Source: Maioricimonas rarisocia
GTDB taxonomy: Bacteria > Planctomycetota > Planctomycetia > Planctomycetales > Planctomycetaceae
Length of the DNA stretch: 64,000 bases
NCBI RefSeq assembly: GCF_007747795.1
Contig: NZ_CP036275.1
Coordinates: 2,160,001-2,224,000 of the forward strand
Reading direction: 5' to 3'
The notes under the pieces are model-generated. The model had not been told where the DNA came from and did no database searches. It was given only the letters and a program-made list of their open reading frames with translations. This document shows, piece by piece, positions 27,887 through 35,908 of this stretch. Position numbers and translations under genes: made by a program. Within the stretch, counting starts at the first letter, position 1. The number at the start of each line of letters is the position of its first letter.

Positions 27887-30823
27887 ATGCACGAGTCAAA
27901 AGGACTTGCTGTGGGACGAGTTGATCACATGGGAAACAACGGAACCTCCACCCGCGAACCTCTGCGTATCGAACCGCAATTCTGCCCGGCCGACGTGACC
28001 GACCCCTTCGAGACCGTCGAATGGGAACACCGCACGGCTCAGATCAAGGACGAAAACGGCGGCGTCCTCTTCGAACAGACAGACTGCGAGATTCCCAGCG
28101 ACTGGTCCCCTCTGGCGACCAACGTCGTCGTCTCCAAGTACTTCTATGGTGAGCCTGGCACGACCGAACGCGAGACGAGCGTTCAGCAGGTGATCTACCG
28201 CGTCGCCCGCACGATTGCCGATTGGGGACTGCAGGACGGCTACTTCGCCACTCCCGAAGATGCCGAGAACTACTACCGCGACCTCGCCTGGCTCTGCCTG
28301 CATCAGTACGGGGCGTTCAATTCGCCAGTATGGTTCAATGTAGGGCTTTTTCATCAGTATGGTGTGAAGGGGTCCCGGGGGAACTACTACTGGGACGAGC
28401 AGACCAAGACAGTTCGCCGCCCCGAAACCCCCTACGAGTACCCGCAGGCATCCGCCTGCTTCATCCAGTCCGTCGACGACAACATGGAAGACATCATGCG
28501 TCTCGCCACCAGCGAGGCCATGCTGTTCAAGTTCGGCTCCGGCACCGGCTCCGACCTCTCCACCATCCGCTCCAGCCGCGAAAAGCTCTCCGGAGGCGGA
28601 ACCCCATCCGGTCCCCTCTCCTTCATGAGGGTCTACGACCAGATCGCGGCCGTCGTGAAGTCCGGCGGCAAAACCCGCCGCGCCGCCAAAATGCAGTCCC
28701 TCAAGGACTGGCATCCCGACATCCTCGACTTCATCCAGTGCAAGGCCCGCGAAGAACGCAAAGCCCGCACGCTCATCGAGTCCGGAGAGTACGACGCCAA
28801 CTTCAACGGCGAAGCCTACTCCTCCATCATGTTCCAGAACGCCAACCTCTCCGTCCGCGTCAGCGATGAGTTCATGAAGGCCGTCGCCGACGACGCCGAG
28901 TGGCACACCCACTGGGTCACCGACACCGAACGGGAAGGACCCACCTTCCAGGCCAAAGAGCTGATGCACGAAATCGCATCCGGCACCTGGTTCTGTGGTG
29001 ACCCCGGCGTGCAGTACGAGACGACGATCAACCGGTGGCATACCTGCAAAAACACCGGACCGATCAACGCCTCCAACCCCTGCTCGGAGTACATGTTCCT
29101 CGACGATACCGCCTGCAACCTCGCGAGCATCAACCTCAAGAAGATGTATCGCCCCGACGGCACCTTCGACGTCGAACGCTTCCAGCAGGCCGCGGCCATC
29201 TTCATCACCGCTCAGGAAATCCTCGTCGATCACGCCAGCTACCCCACGCCGGCCATCGCCGAGAACTCCCACCTGTACCGCCCCCTCGGTCTCGGCTACG
29301 CCAACCTCGGCAGCCTGCTCATGACCATGGGGATCCCCTACGACAGCGACGCCGGTCGCGGCATCTGCGGTGCACTCACCGCCCTGCTCACCGGCTCCGG
29401 CTACCTGCGGTCGAGCGAAATCGCCTCCTTCCGGGGACCGTTCGCCGGCTACAACGACAACGAGCAGTCCATGCTCGACGTCATGCAGATGCACCGCGAC
29501 GCCGTCGAGAAGATCCACCCCGCCTGCCCGCAGTACCTCAAGGATGCGGCCCGCCAGGTCTGGAACGCCGCCCTGCAGTCCGGCCGCCGTCACGGCTACC
29601 GCAACGCCCAGGCGACCGTCCTCGCACCGACCGGCACCATCGCCTTCATGATGGACTGCGATACCACCGGCATCGAGCCCGATATCGCACTCATCAAGTA
29701 CAAGCAGCTTGCCGGTGGCGGCATGCTCAAGATCATCAACCGTACCGTTCCGCAGGCCCTCACGAACCTCGGCTACGACGAGCCCGAGATCAAGGGCATC
29801 CTCGAGTACCTCGAAGCCAACGAGACCATCGAAGGCGCTCCCGAACTGCACGACGACCACCTCTCGGTCTTCGACTGTGCGTTCAAGCCGGCCAACGGCA
29901 CCCGGTCGATCCACTGGAAGGCGCACGTCGGCATGATGGCCGCCGCCCAGCCGTTCCTTTCCGGTGCGATCTCCAAGACCGTCAACATGCCGGCCGACTC
30001 GACCGTCGAGGACATCGAGCAGGCCTACACCGAAGGGTGGAAGCTCGGCCTCAAGGCCCTGGCAATCTACCGCGACGGCTCCAAGCAGAGCCAGCCGCTC
30101 GCCACCAGCAAGGAAGGCGATCGCAAGAAGGCCGGCGCGAAGGGAGAAGCCGTCGGCCCCGTCCGCCGTCGCCTCCCCGACACCCGCCAGTCCGTCACCC
30201 ACAAGTTCTCCGTCGGCGGACACGAGGGATACATCACCGTCGGGCTCTTCGAAGACGGCAGCCCCGGCGAACTGTTCATCACCATGGCCAAGGAAGGATC
30301 CACGATCGGCGGCCTCATGGACGTCATCGGGACCGAAACGTCGCTCGCCCTGCAGTACGGTGTGCCCCTGCAGGCGATGATCGACAAGTTCAGCCACGCA
30401 CGGTTCGAACCGTCCGGCTGGACCCCCAACCCCGATATCCCGATGGCCAAAAGCGTCGTCGATTACATCTTCCGCTGGCTGGGCATGACGTTCATTGCCG
30501 GGTACCGCGAGGCGAATGCTCCCGCGCGGGACTCAGGCGGAACCAGTGGGGAGGATGACTCGGCGGAGTCCGAGCTGCCGGCGACCGATTCAGGGAACGA
30601 ATCGGTCGCCGGGTCGAAACAGAGCAACGGGGCGCCCCACTTCAACGGCACCCCGCGGTTCTCGACCGAAACCCTGAAGGCCGAAGCTCCGCATAACCGC
30701 AGCGAACAGTTTGCCATGTTCCAGTCGGATGCCCCCGCCTGCGACAACTGCGGAGCGATCACCGTCCGCAACGGCAACTGCTACCTCTGCCACAACTGCG
30801 GCCAGTCCATGGGCTGCTCCTGA
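27887..30823 (+). CDS. nrdJ: Adenosylcobalamin-dependent ribonucleotide reductase (class II)
   Basis: A 978-residue class II reductase making deoxyribonucleotides independently of oxygen. FNSPVWFNVG and the FGSGTGSDLSTIRS and GGTPSGPLSFM segments belong to the catalytic barrel. NPCSEYMFLDDTACNLASIN contains the radical-site Cys and the Glu. APTGTIAFMMDCDTTGIEPD is the conserved phosphate-binding end. A C-terminal tail after residue 880 is low in complexity and ends in a Cys-rich knuckle (CDNCG...CYLCHNCG...CS) that shuttles reducing equivalents. ATG 27887 follows GGAAGGGG by six bases, better than the earlier ATG at 27860. Codons end mostly in C, unlike the genes to its left. A terminator follows at 31009. 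Confidence 0.96.
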   Translation: MHESKGLAVGRVDHMGNNGTSTREPLRIEPQFCPADVTDPFETVEWEHRTAQIKDENGGVLFEQTDCEIPSDWSPLATNVVVSKYFYGEPGTTERETSVQQVIYRVARTIADWGLQDGYFATPEDAENYYRDLAWLCLHQYGAFNSPVWFNVGLFHQYGVKGSRGNYYWDEQTKTVRRPETPYEYPQASACFIQSVDDNMEDIMRLATSEAMLFKFGSGTGSDLSTIRSSREKLSGGGTPSGPLSFMRVYDQIAAVVKSGGKTRRAAKMQSLKDWHPDILDFIQCKAREERKARTLIESGEYDANFNGEAYSSIMFQNANLSVRVSDEFMKAVADDAEWHTHWVTDTEREGPTFQAKELMHEIASGTWFCGDPGVQYETTINRWHTCKNTGPINASNPCSEYMFLDDTACNLASINLKKMYRPDGTFDVERFQQAAAIFITAQEILVDHASYPTPAIAENSHLYRPLGLGYANLGSLLMTMGIPYDSDAGRGICGALTALLTGSGYLRSSEIASFRGPFAGYNDNEQSMLDVMQMHRDAVEKIHPACPQYLKDAARQVWNAALQSGRRHGYRNAQATVLAPTGTIAFMMDCDTTGIEPDIALIKYKQLAGGGMLKIINRTVPQALTNLGYDEPEIKGILEYLEANETIEGAPELHDDHLSVFDCAFKPANGTRSIHWKAHVGMMAAAQPFLSGAISKTVNMPADSTVEDIEQAYTEGWKLGLKALAIYRDGSKQSQPLATSKEGDRKKAGAKGEAVGPVRRRLPDTRQSVTHKFSVGGHEGYITVGLFEDGSPGELFITMAKEGSTIGGLMDVIGTETSLALQYGVPLQAMIDKFSHARFEPSGWTPNPDIPMAKSVVDYIFRWLGMTFIAGYREANAPARDSGGTSGEDDSAESELPATDSGNESVAGSKQSNGAPHFNGTPRFSTETLKAEAPHNRSEQFAMFQSDAPACDNCGAITVRNGNCYLCHNCGQSMGCS

Positions 30824-31462
30824 TTGACCCGCAGCCTTGATGCAGCGGCACTGATGTCGTGAAGACGTGCACCTGGTCCGTCATGAAAGCGTGGTTGACG
30901 TGACCGGCGGGGAGAGAAGCCTGAGCCCGCACCGGCTCAGGACTCGTCCCTCACAACGAGCCACGCATGTGACGTCCCCGAGGGAACGGCACGCGTCCAT
31001 GCTCAAGCACCCCGGTGGAACGGACCCCACCGGGGTGTTTCTCGTTGAGCATCCCCATGCTCAACAGCTCAACTTTCTACCTTCTACTGCTCTCAGTCCC
31101 GGGTGGCCCGAACACTTGACCGCCACCTTCCACCAACGAAAGCCCACGGGCTGCGTCCCGTGGGCCGAGCGGACAAGCCGTCAGCCTCCAGTTCCCCATC
31201 TGCAGATTTGCAGGCTGGGACTGGTCCCGGCACCCATCACTGCAAGCGAGCAGCCCCGGGATTGTAGGGTGTCGTCGCAGGATGCGACGCACCACATCTT
31301 CGGCAGGCGAGCCCCAGGTGTGCACCCGGGGACAAAACTGCCGGCGAACCTCTCAACGCAAACCGTCCTCGACGAAAGCCCGCGGGCCGCGCCCCGTGGG
31401 CACCTGACGCGAGCGCCGAACGTCAGCTACGGCCTGAACCGGGTAACACCGGTCTTCAGACC
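30824..31462. repeat. Intergenic repeats and IS left flank
   Basis: After the nrdJ terminator region come the GCCCACGGGCTGCGTCCCGT palindrome (31142-31163 and 31379-31400), TAGGCTGGGACTGGTCCCGG-like (31211-31233), and GGGTGTCGTCGCAGGATGCG (31264-31303). The block 31264-31410 recurs, about 85 percent alike by eye, at 33326-33467 on the other side of the IS. No gene is supported. Confidence 0.8.
31009..31041 (+). terminator. Intrinsic terminator downstream of nrdJ
   Basis: ACCCCGGTGG...CCACCGGGGT forms a 10-bp stem followed by GTTTCTCG. It lies about 185 bp past the nrdJ stop codon. The T run is short. Confidence 0.65.
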
Positions 31463-33094
31463 TCGTCATTACCCATATTTTTGTAAGCTTTTCATGTCTT
31501 CTGTCTGTTCACAGGGAAGGAGATCTGGTTAGCAGGTCTGGACTTGGGGCATTGCCCGGTGCTCCGGCATCTCGTTTGCCCGTCTTCCCCCTCCGCTGCC
31601 ATGGAACGGGGGCAGGGACTGACTGACGTGCATTGACGGCGTCACAGGAGCGTTGTCGTGCAAGGAGGTGGTCCCATGGCCATGCTGCAGCTGGAGATCA
31701 ACGATTGGGCCCAGGAGAATTTTGGAGCATGTCAGTTGGGTGACGTTCGAAGAACCAGGCGGGCAGTGAAACTCGCCGCGCAAGTAGCCGCTCGCCCCGA
31801 TGGCAGCACTCCCGAACAGACGGAAGCCTGGCCCGACTGCAAGGCTGCGTACCGCCTGTTTGACCGGGACGAGGTGACGTTCGATGCGCTGTGCGAACCG
31901 CACTGGGAACTGACACGCAACCGTGATGGAGGCACCTGGCTGCTGCTCGGTGACACGACCGAGATTGACTTCCGGATCCAGCGCGAGATCTCCGGACTGG
32001 GACCAACCGGTGACGGCAAGGGCCGGGGTTTCTTCCTGCACTCGTCGCTGATGATTGATGCGGACACGGGGGAGATTGCCGGGCTGGCCGGTGCGGAACT
32101 GTTTCATCGCAAACCGGCCCCCAAGGGCGAAACCCGCCGTCAACAGATGAACCGCGAACGGGAATCGGAGGTCTGGGGCCGGGTGATTGACCGTGTCGGC
32201 ACGCCGCCGGAGGGAGCCCACTTTATTCACGTGTTCGATGCTGGGGCAGATAATTTTGAAGTCTTCTGTCATCTGCAGATCCAGAAGTGCGGATGGGTGA
32301 TCCAAGCCGCGCACAAACATCGTCGGGTGTTCGGTCCGGAAGGGGACCGCCTGCCGCTGCAGGCGCTGATCGACCGGCAGCCGGTCAGCGGAATGTCTGA
32401 ACTGTCGCTCCGATCGCGCAAACAGGCATCGGGCACCAAACAGTCGTCCCGCACAGCCCTGCTCGAAGTCCGGCATGCGCCGTTGACCATGCCGATCCCG
32501 AAGACACAGACTCCCTTCGTGCAGCAGTGCGGGATCAAACGGATACCGATGTGGGTGATCGACATCCGGGAAGTGGATGCACCGGCCGACGTGAAAGAAC
32601 CGCTGCACTGGGTGCTGCTGACCTCCGAACCGGTGCAGAGCTTCGACGATGCGCGGACCGTGATCGGCTGGTATGAGAAACGGCCGGTGATTGAGGACTA
32701 TCACAAGTGCCTGAAAACGGGCTGTCGCGTGGAAGAACGGCAGTACGAGACCAGTGAGCGTCTGGAAGCCGTGACGGGCATGCTGAGCGTGGTCGCCATA
32801 CGTTTGCTGCAGCTGAAGTATGTGGCGCGGTCCGAACCGAACGTCCCCGCGAAACGGGTTGTTCCGCCGACATGGCTGGAGATGCTGCAGGCCGTCCAGC
32901 GAGGCAAACGACAGATCAGGACGGTCCGCGACTTCTTTCGTTCGCTGGCCATGCTTGGCGGATTCCTCGGTCGCAAATCGGACGGTGAGCCGGGCTGGAT
33001 CACCATCTGGCGCGGTATGAACAAGCTCCTGATGTACCTCCGCGGGGCCGCCGCCATCGGCCGTAGATATGGGTAATGACGAGGTCTTCAGACC
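31451..33094 (+). mobile_element. Complete IS4-family insertion sequence, 1620 bp, with 12-bp target duplication
   Basis: The element itself is 31463-33082. Its ends are perfect 16-bp inverted repeats, TCGTCATTACCCATAT and ATATGGGTAATGACGA. Both flanks carry the direct repeat GGTCTTCAGACC (31451-31462 and 33083-33094), and outside it CC and GG complete the palindrome CCGGTCTTCAGACCGG, a dispersed repeat also present intact at 22377. One transposase gene fills the element, and its stop codon lies in the right inverted repeat. Length, repeats and duplication agree with the IS4 family. The intact gene and perfect ends suggest a recent insertion. Confidence 0.95.
31676..33076 (+). CDS. IS4-family DDE transposase (Tn5/IS50-like N-terminal domain)
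   Basis: A 466-residue cut-and-paste transposase. The N-terminal segment (WAQENFGACQLGDVRRTRRA) resembles the Tn5 transposase DNA-binding domain. The catalytic triad is visible: D93 in LLGDTTEIDF, D188 in IHVFDAGAD, and E340 in VIEDYHKCLKTG, the YREK-type box of the IS4 family. ATG 31676 has an ideal ribosome binding site, AAGGAGGTG. The reading frame is intact, and the TAA stop lies inside the right terminal repeat. Confidence 0.95.
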   Translation: MAMLQLEINDWAQENFGACQLGDVRRTRRAVKLAAQVAARPDGSTPEQTEAWPDCKAAYRLFDRDEVTFDALCEPHWELTRNRDGGTWLLLGDTTEIDFRIQREISGLGPTGDGKGRGFFLHSSLMIDADTGEIAGLAGAELFHRKPAPKGETRRQQMNRERESEVWGRVIDRVGTPPEGAHFIHVFDAGADNFEVFCHLQIQKCGWVIQAAHKHRRVFGPEGDRLPLQALIDRQPVSGMSELSLRSRKQASGTKQSSRTALLEVRHAPLTMPIPKTQTPFVQQCGIKRIPMWVIDIREVDAPADVKEPLHWVLLTSEPVQSFDDARTVIGWYEKRPVIEDYHKCLKTGCRVEERQYETSERLEAVTGMLSVVAIRLLQLKYVARSEPNVPAKRVVPPTWLEMLQAVQRGKRQIRTVRDFFRSLAMLGGFLGRKSDGEPGWITIWRGMNKLLMYLRGAAAIGRRYG

Positions 33095-33191
33095 GGTGCG
33101 GCGCGGCCGCAGGAGGCTGGCCCACAAGCGATGGAGATGCTCACCTGACAGCGGCGCGCAGTAATCCAGTGCAACGCGGCACAACGCCCCG

Positions 33192-33239
33192 TCACTCCTC
33201 CTTCCCGAACAACCGGTCGAACAACTCGCGACTTTTCGT
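33192..33239 (-). pseudogene. 3'-end fragment of a DUF6429 gene
   Basis: This stretch encodes KSRELFDRLFGKEE and a stop, nearly identical at DNA and protein level to the last residues of the intact DUF6429 gene at 34591-34848 on the same strand. The sequence upstream of the fragment is unrelated repeat DNA, so the rest of this copy has been lost. Confidence 0.8.
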
Positions 33240-33253
33240 CAGCGGGTAGCCCC

Positions 33254-33366
33254 GGTTGCTCGCCAACCGGCGTCGCGCAGCGACGCGAGGCTCCAATCCG
33301 ATTGAAAACGAGCACCCCGACGGCTGTAGGGTGTCGTCGCAGGATGCGACGCACCACATCTTCGGC
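33254..33366 (+). repeat. Left copy of a 111-113 bp direct repeat flanking the AbrB-Doc module
   Basis: It begins GCTCGCCAACCGGCGTCGCG and includes ATTGAAAACGAGC and the GGGTGTCGTCGCAGGATGCG element. The right copy is 34239-34349, with a few substitutions and near-equal length. Confidence 0.85.
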
Positions 33367-33537
33367 AGGCGAGCCCCGGGCGTGAGCCCGGGAATGAAAA
33401 TGCCGGCGAACTTCTCAACCCAGCCCGTCCTCGACGAAAGCCCACGGGCCGCGTCCCGTGGGCCGATCACTCCGACACACAACGTCTCTGGCCGCCGACG
33501 GCACGCGGACGATCTGCGCCCCCGGTCGACATCGCTC

Positions 33538-33579
33538 TTGTCCGACCATCAATTGGTGGGATACACTGTGTGTATACCG
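33538..33579 (+). promoter_or_regulatory. Promoter and operator of the toxin-antitoxin operon
   Basis: TTGTCC (33538-33543) and TACACT (33562-33567) are 18 bases apart. The -10 box lies within a perfect inverted repeat ATACAC-TGT-GTGTAT (33561-33575), placed to bind a dimeric AbrB-type antitoxin, as expected for autoregulation. The antitoxin ATG follows 22 bp later. Confidence 0.65.
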
Positions 33580-33597
33580 CTTGGGGAGGTCAGCGAG

Positions 33598-33825
33598 ATG
33601 AAAAAGACATTGATCAGGCACGGCAACAGCCTGGCACTTGTCATCGACAAGCCGATCCTGGAAATGCTCCAGATCACAGCCGAGACGCCACTGGAACTGA
33701 CCACGAATGGCGACGCGATTCTGGTCCGGCCAATCCGTGACAAACGACGGCAACGTCAGCTGCAGGAGTCGCTGGACAGGATCAACGAGAAGTTTGGTGA
33801 CGACCTCGAACGTCTGGCGCAATAG
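33598..33825 (+). CDS. AbrB/MazE-type antitoxin
   Basis: A 75-residue SpoVT-AbrB fold protein. MKKTLIRHGNSLALVIDKPIL is the typical swapped-hairpin DNA-binding start, followed by LELTTNGDAILVRPI. The C-terminal 25 residues are charged and helical (RQRQLQESLDRINEKF), suited to neutralise the toxin. GGGGAGG lies about 13 bases before ATG. The toxin gene starts on the base after its stop codon, so the two are one translation unit. A palindromic operator precedes it. Confidence 0.9.
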   Translation: MKKTLIRHGNSLALVIDKPILEMLQITAETPLELTTNGDAILVRPIRDKRRQRQLQESLDRINEKFGDDLERLAQ

Positions 33826-34218
33826 ATGGGCGACATCGACTTCCTGTCGACCGGCGACGTCCTGTTCGCACATCGGGACCAGATCGAGCGGTACGGAGGC
33901 GATCCCGGCGTACGCGATATCGAGCTGCTCGAGTCAGCGATCGCACAGCCGGAAGCCACGTTCAACGGACAACTGCTGCACGCGTTCCCGTTCGAGATGG
34001 CGGCGGCGTATCTGTACCACCTCGTGCAGAACCATCCGTTTGTTGACGGCAACAAACGCACGGGAGCCGTGGCAGGACTTCTGTTCCTCGACCTGAACGG
34101 CATCGCCATCAATGCCCCAGCCGGCTCGCTCTACGACATGACGATCGCCGTCGCCAACGGCCATATGCGGAAGCCGAAAGTCGCGGAGTTCTTTCGTGCG
34201 CATGCCGTCGCGACCTGA
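33826..34218 (+). CDS. doc: Doc-type Fic-fold toxin
   Basis: A 130-residue Doc/Fic protein. The active-site motif HPFVDGNKRTG occupies residues 70-80, with the catalytic His70; Doc toxins phosphorylate elongation factor Tu and stop translation. GGDPGVRDIELLESAIAQP near the start is the usual Doc substrate region. Length is normal. It follows the AbrB antitoxin gene without a gap. The module stands between direct repeats next to an IS element, so it was probably acquired as a unit. Confidence 0.93.
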   Translation: MGDIDFLSTGDVLFAHRDQIERYGGDPGVRDIELLESAIAQPEATFNGQLLHAFPFEMAAAYLYHLVQNHPFVDGNKRTGAVAGLLFLDLNGIAINAPAGSLYDMTIAVANGHMRKPKVAEFFRAHAVAT

Positions 34219-34590
34219 AGGTGATCGCCGGTGACTCCGGCTGCTCGCCAACCGACGTCGCGCAGCGATGCGAGGCTCCACGCTGATTGAAAACGAGCGG
34301 CCTGGGGCCGTAGGGTGTCGTCGCAGGATGCGACGCACCACATCTTCGACGCTGAATACAACGGGCGCCGTGGCAGGAGCGAGCATAGCGAGCGATGCCA
34401 CGGTTGCGCAAAGCCCACGGGCTGCGTCCCCTGGGCATCGAACACGTGACCTCGACGCTCACCGTGCACAGGGTGGCCCAGACACACGACGTGTCTGGGT
34501 GCCGAAGGCACAGGAAGCATGCGTGAAAACGTCAGATACAGCGAGCACCGTCCAGCTGCTCTCCTCTCTCCTGCTCAACCCTCTCGGGCA
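34219..34590. repeat. Right-hand repeat flank of the toxin-antitoxin module
   Basis: Contains the right copy (34239-34349) of the repeat that flanks the module, the palindrome family GCCCACGGG...CCCTGGGC (34412-34435), and CCCAGACACACGACGTGTCTGGG (34473-34496). No gene is supported. Confidence 0.8.
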
Positions 34591-34848
34591 TCACCCCTCC
34601 TTCCCGAACAACCGGTCGAACAGCTCGCGACTCTTCGCCAGCCCTTCCGGCGTCAGGATAACCGACTTGGCCTTCGAAACAGGATCGCCAATCAGGCCCT
34701 TCTCGTGCAGCCGATTGAGCGCATCCCAGTCGTGCCCCTTCCAGCTTCGTGCTCCGTACTCGCTTTCGTCGTGAACCGTCAGAGCCAGCAGCGCCAGCAC
34801 CGCGTCATCAATCTTGTCTGTGTCGTAATCCATCTCTTCGTCCACCAT
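34591..34848 (-). CDS. DUF6429 protein
   Basis: An 85-residue protein of the DUF6429 family: MDYDTDKIDDAVLALLALTVHD, then SWKGHDWDALNRLHEKGLI, then LTPEGLAKSRELFDRLFG. The middle and end resemble a small winged helix, but no function is known. ATG 34848 follows GGAA by six bases. A fragment of a second copy lies 1.35 kb away beyond the toxin-antitoxin genes. Confidence 0.88.
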   Translation of the reverse strand: MVDEEMDYDTDKIDDAVLALLALTVHDESEYGARSWKGHDWDALNRLHEKGLIGDPVSKAKSVILTPEGLAKSRELFDRLFGKEG

Positions 34849-34929
34849 TGGTTTCCTTCGTCATTCGTGCGGATGCTCCCCCGCCAGGGGCAATCGCACG
34901 GCCCACCGACATCTTTCCTGCCGGCAGTC

Positions 34930-35015
34930 TCGTTCACCCCCACCGTGTCTCCGTGCCTCCTGCGAGAATAGACGAGGGTGGCACGTCCCAGAACGAAGCG
35001 CAGCGAAGTGATGGG
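34930..35015 (-). repeat. Inverted copies of two phrases from island 2
   Basis: The complement of 34940-34970 reads GGAGGCACGGAGACACGG, and that of 34977-35013 reads TTCGTTCTGGGACGTGCCACC. Both occur in the other orientation at 18477-18502 and 18660-18690. Confidence 0.7.
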
Positions 35016-35077
35016 CGTGGCGAGTAAGGGAAGAGGCTCAAGACTTGAGGATGCAGCATGGCACCCCGCTCTCGCTT

Positions 35078-35752
35078 TCATTGTCCGGGGCGTCGCACCG
35101 ACATGACCACTCCGTGGTTCCCTTCCTCACTCCCTGCATGCGTCCCATCCCGCGGCAGCGGCATCCAGTCGTTGTACACGCCCCGTGCACGAAGATACCC
35201 CTTCAGCGCATCGCATGCACTCTTCCACGATCCGAACCGCTGCTGAATCGTCGTCGGACTGATCCGTCCCCCACGCACCCGGTGCTTGTGATACAGCGGC
35301 CGGCTCCGTGTCCGGGCGTACACCCGGTACATGTCCTCCAGAATCTCTTCGGTCGTGTAGTGCTGCTGCATCCTTGCCCGCGGCGGAAGACCGACCGCCA
35401 GCCGCAGATCACCCCAGCTCCCGAACCGGTCCCGGATCAGCCGCGCCGACCACCCCGTCGCCTGCACGAACGCCCGCTCCGTCAGTCGTTCGCCATACTC
35501 GTCAGCCAGTTCCCGCATTCGCTCCAGAATCTGATCGTTCGTCACCCGGTTCCTCGCCCGCGGTGCCTCCGGAGTCAGCCCCACCGCCCGGCGGAGATTC
35601 TTCCAGTTGCCGAACAGATCGAAGATCGCATGCTGCGACAGACCCGTCTCCCGCCGGAAAGCCGTCAGCGTCAGCGATTCGCCGTACTCGGCGGCCAGCT
35701 CCCTGGCCAGCCGCAGCACCCATTTCCGTGAAACCTGCTCGATCGGGGGCAT
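35078..35752 (-). CDS. Protein with three homing-endonuclease-associated repeats
   Basis: A 224-residue protein with three copies of the HNH-associated repeat, each ending in a helix-turn-helix like FGxW motif: FGNWKNLRRAVGL, FGSWGDLRLAVGL and FGSWKSACDAL. Between them are helices of the type ILERMRELADEYGERLT. These repeats bind DNA in homing endonucleases and related proteins, but no HNH, GIY-YIG or LAGLIDADG nuclease motif is present. It may be a stand-alone DNA-binding protein. It lies just beyond the IS/TA region, which fits a mobile-element origin. Confidence 0.8.
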   Translation of the reverse strand: MPPIEQVSRKWVLRLARELAAEYGESLTLTAFRRETGLSQHAIFDLFGNWKNLRRAVGLTPEAPRARNRVTNDQILERMRELADEYGERLTERAFVQATGWSARLIRDRFGSWGDLRLAVGLPPRARMQQHYTTEEILEDMYRVYARTRSRPLYHKHRVRGGRISPTTIQQRFGSWKSACDALKGYLRARGVYNDWMPLPRDGTHAGSEEGNHGVVMSVRRPGQ

Positions 35753-35908
35753 CCTGCATCACTCCACCCCTCCCCCCGCAGGTTGCGCCGACGACTCCCG
35801 CTCTCCGTCGCCCGTCATATCGAAAGCGCACGGGCAGCGTCCCTTATGGGGCAAGCCTTGGTTTCAACAGCACGAGCGGCGCCGTCACACGAAGCATTGC
35901 CGGCTCGG

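Larger units (their letters stand above)
33095..33597. repeat. Repeat-rich spacer between the IS and the toxin-antitoxin module
   Basis: Contains the DUF6429 gene fragment (33192-33239), the left copy of the repeat flanking the TA module (33254-33366), the continuation of the block shared with 31264-31410, the GCCCACGGG...CCCGTGGGC palindrome (33440-33463), and the TA promoter and operator at the right end. Except for the fragment, no coding sequence is supported. Confidence 0.75.

Noticed and set aside
27896-30397. An 833-codon open frame antisense to nrdJ
   Set aside because: Its protein has no family features, and the opposite frame is a clear class II reductase with all motifs. High GC content keeps the shadow frame open.
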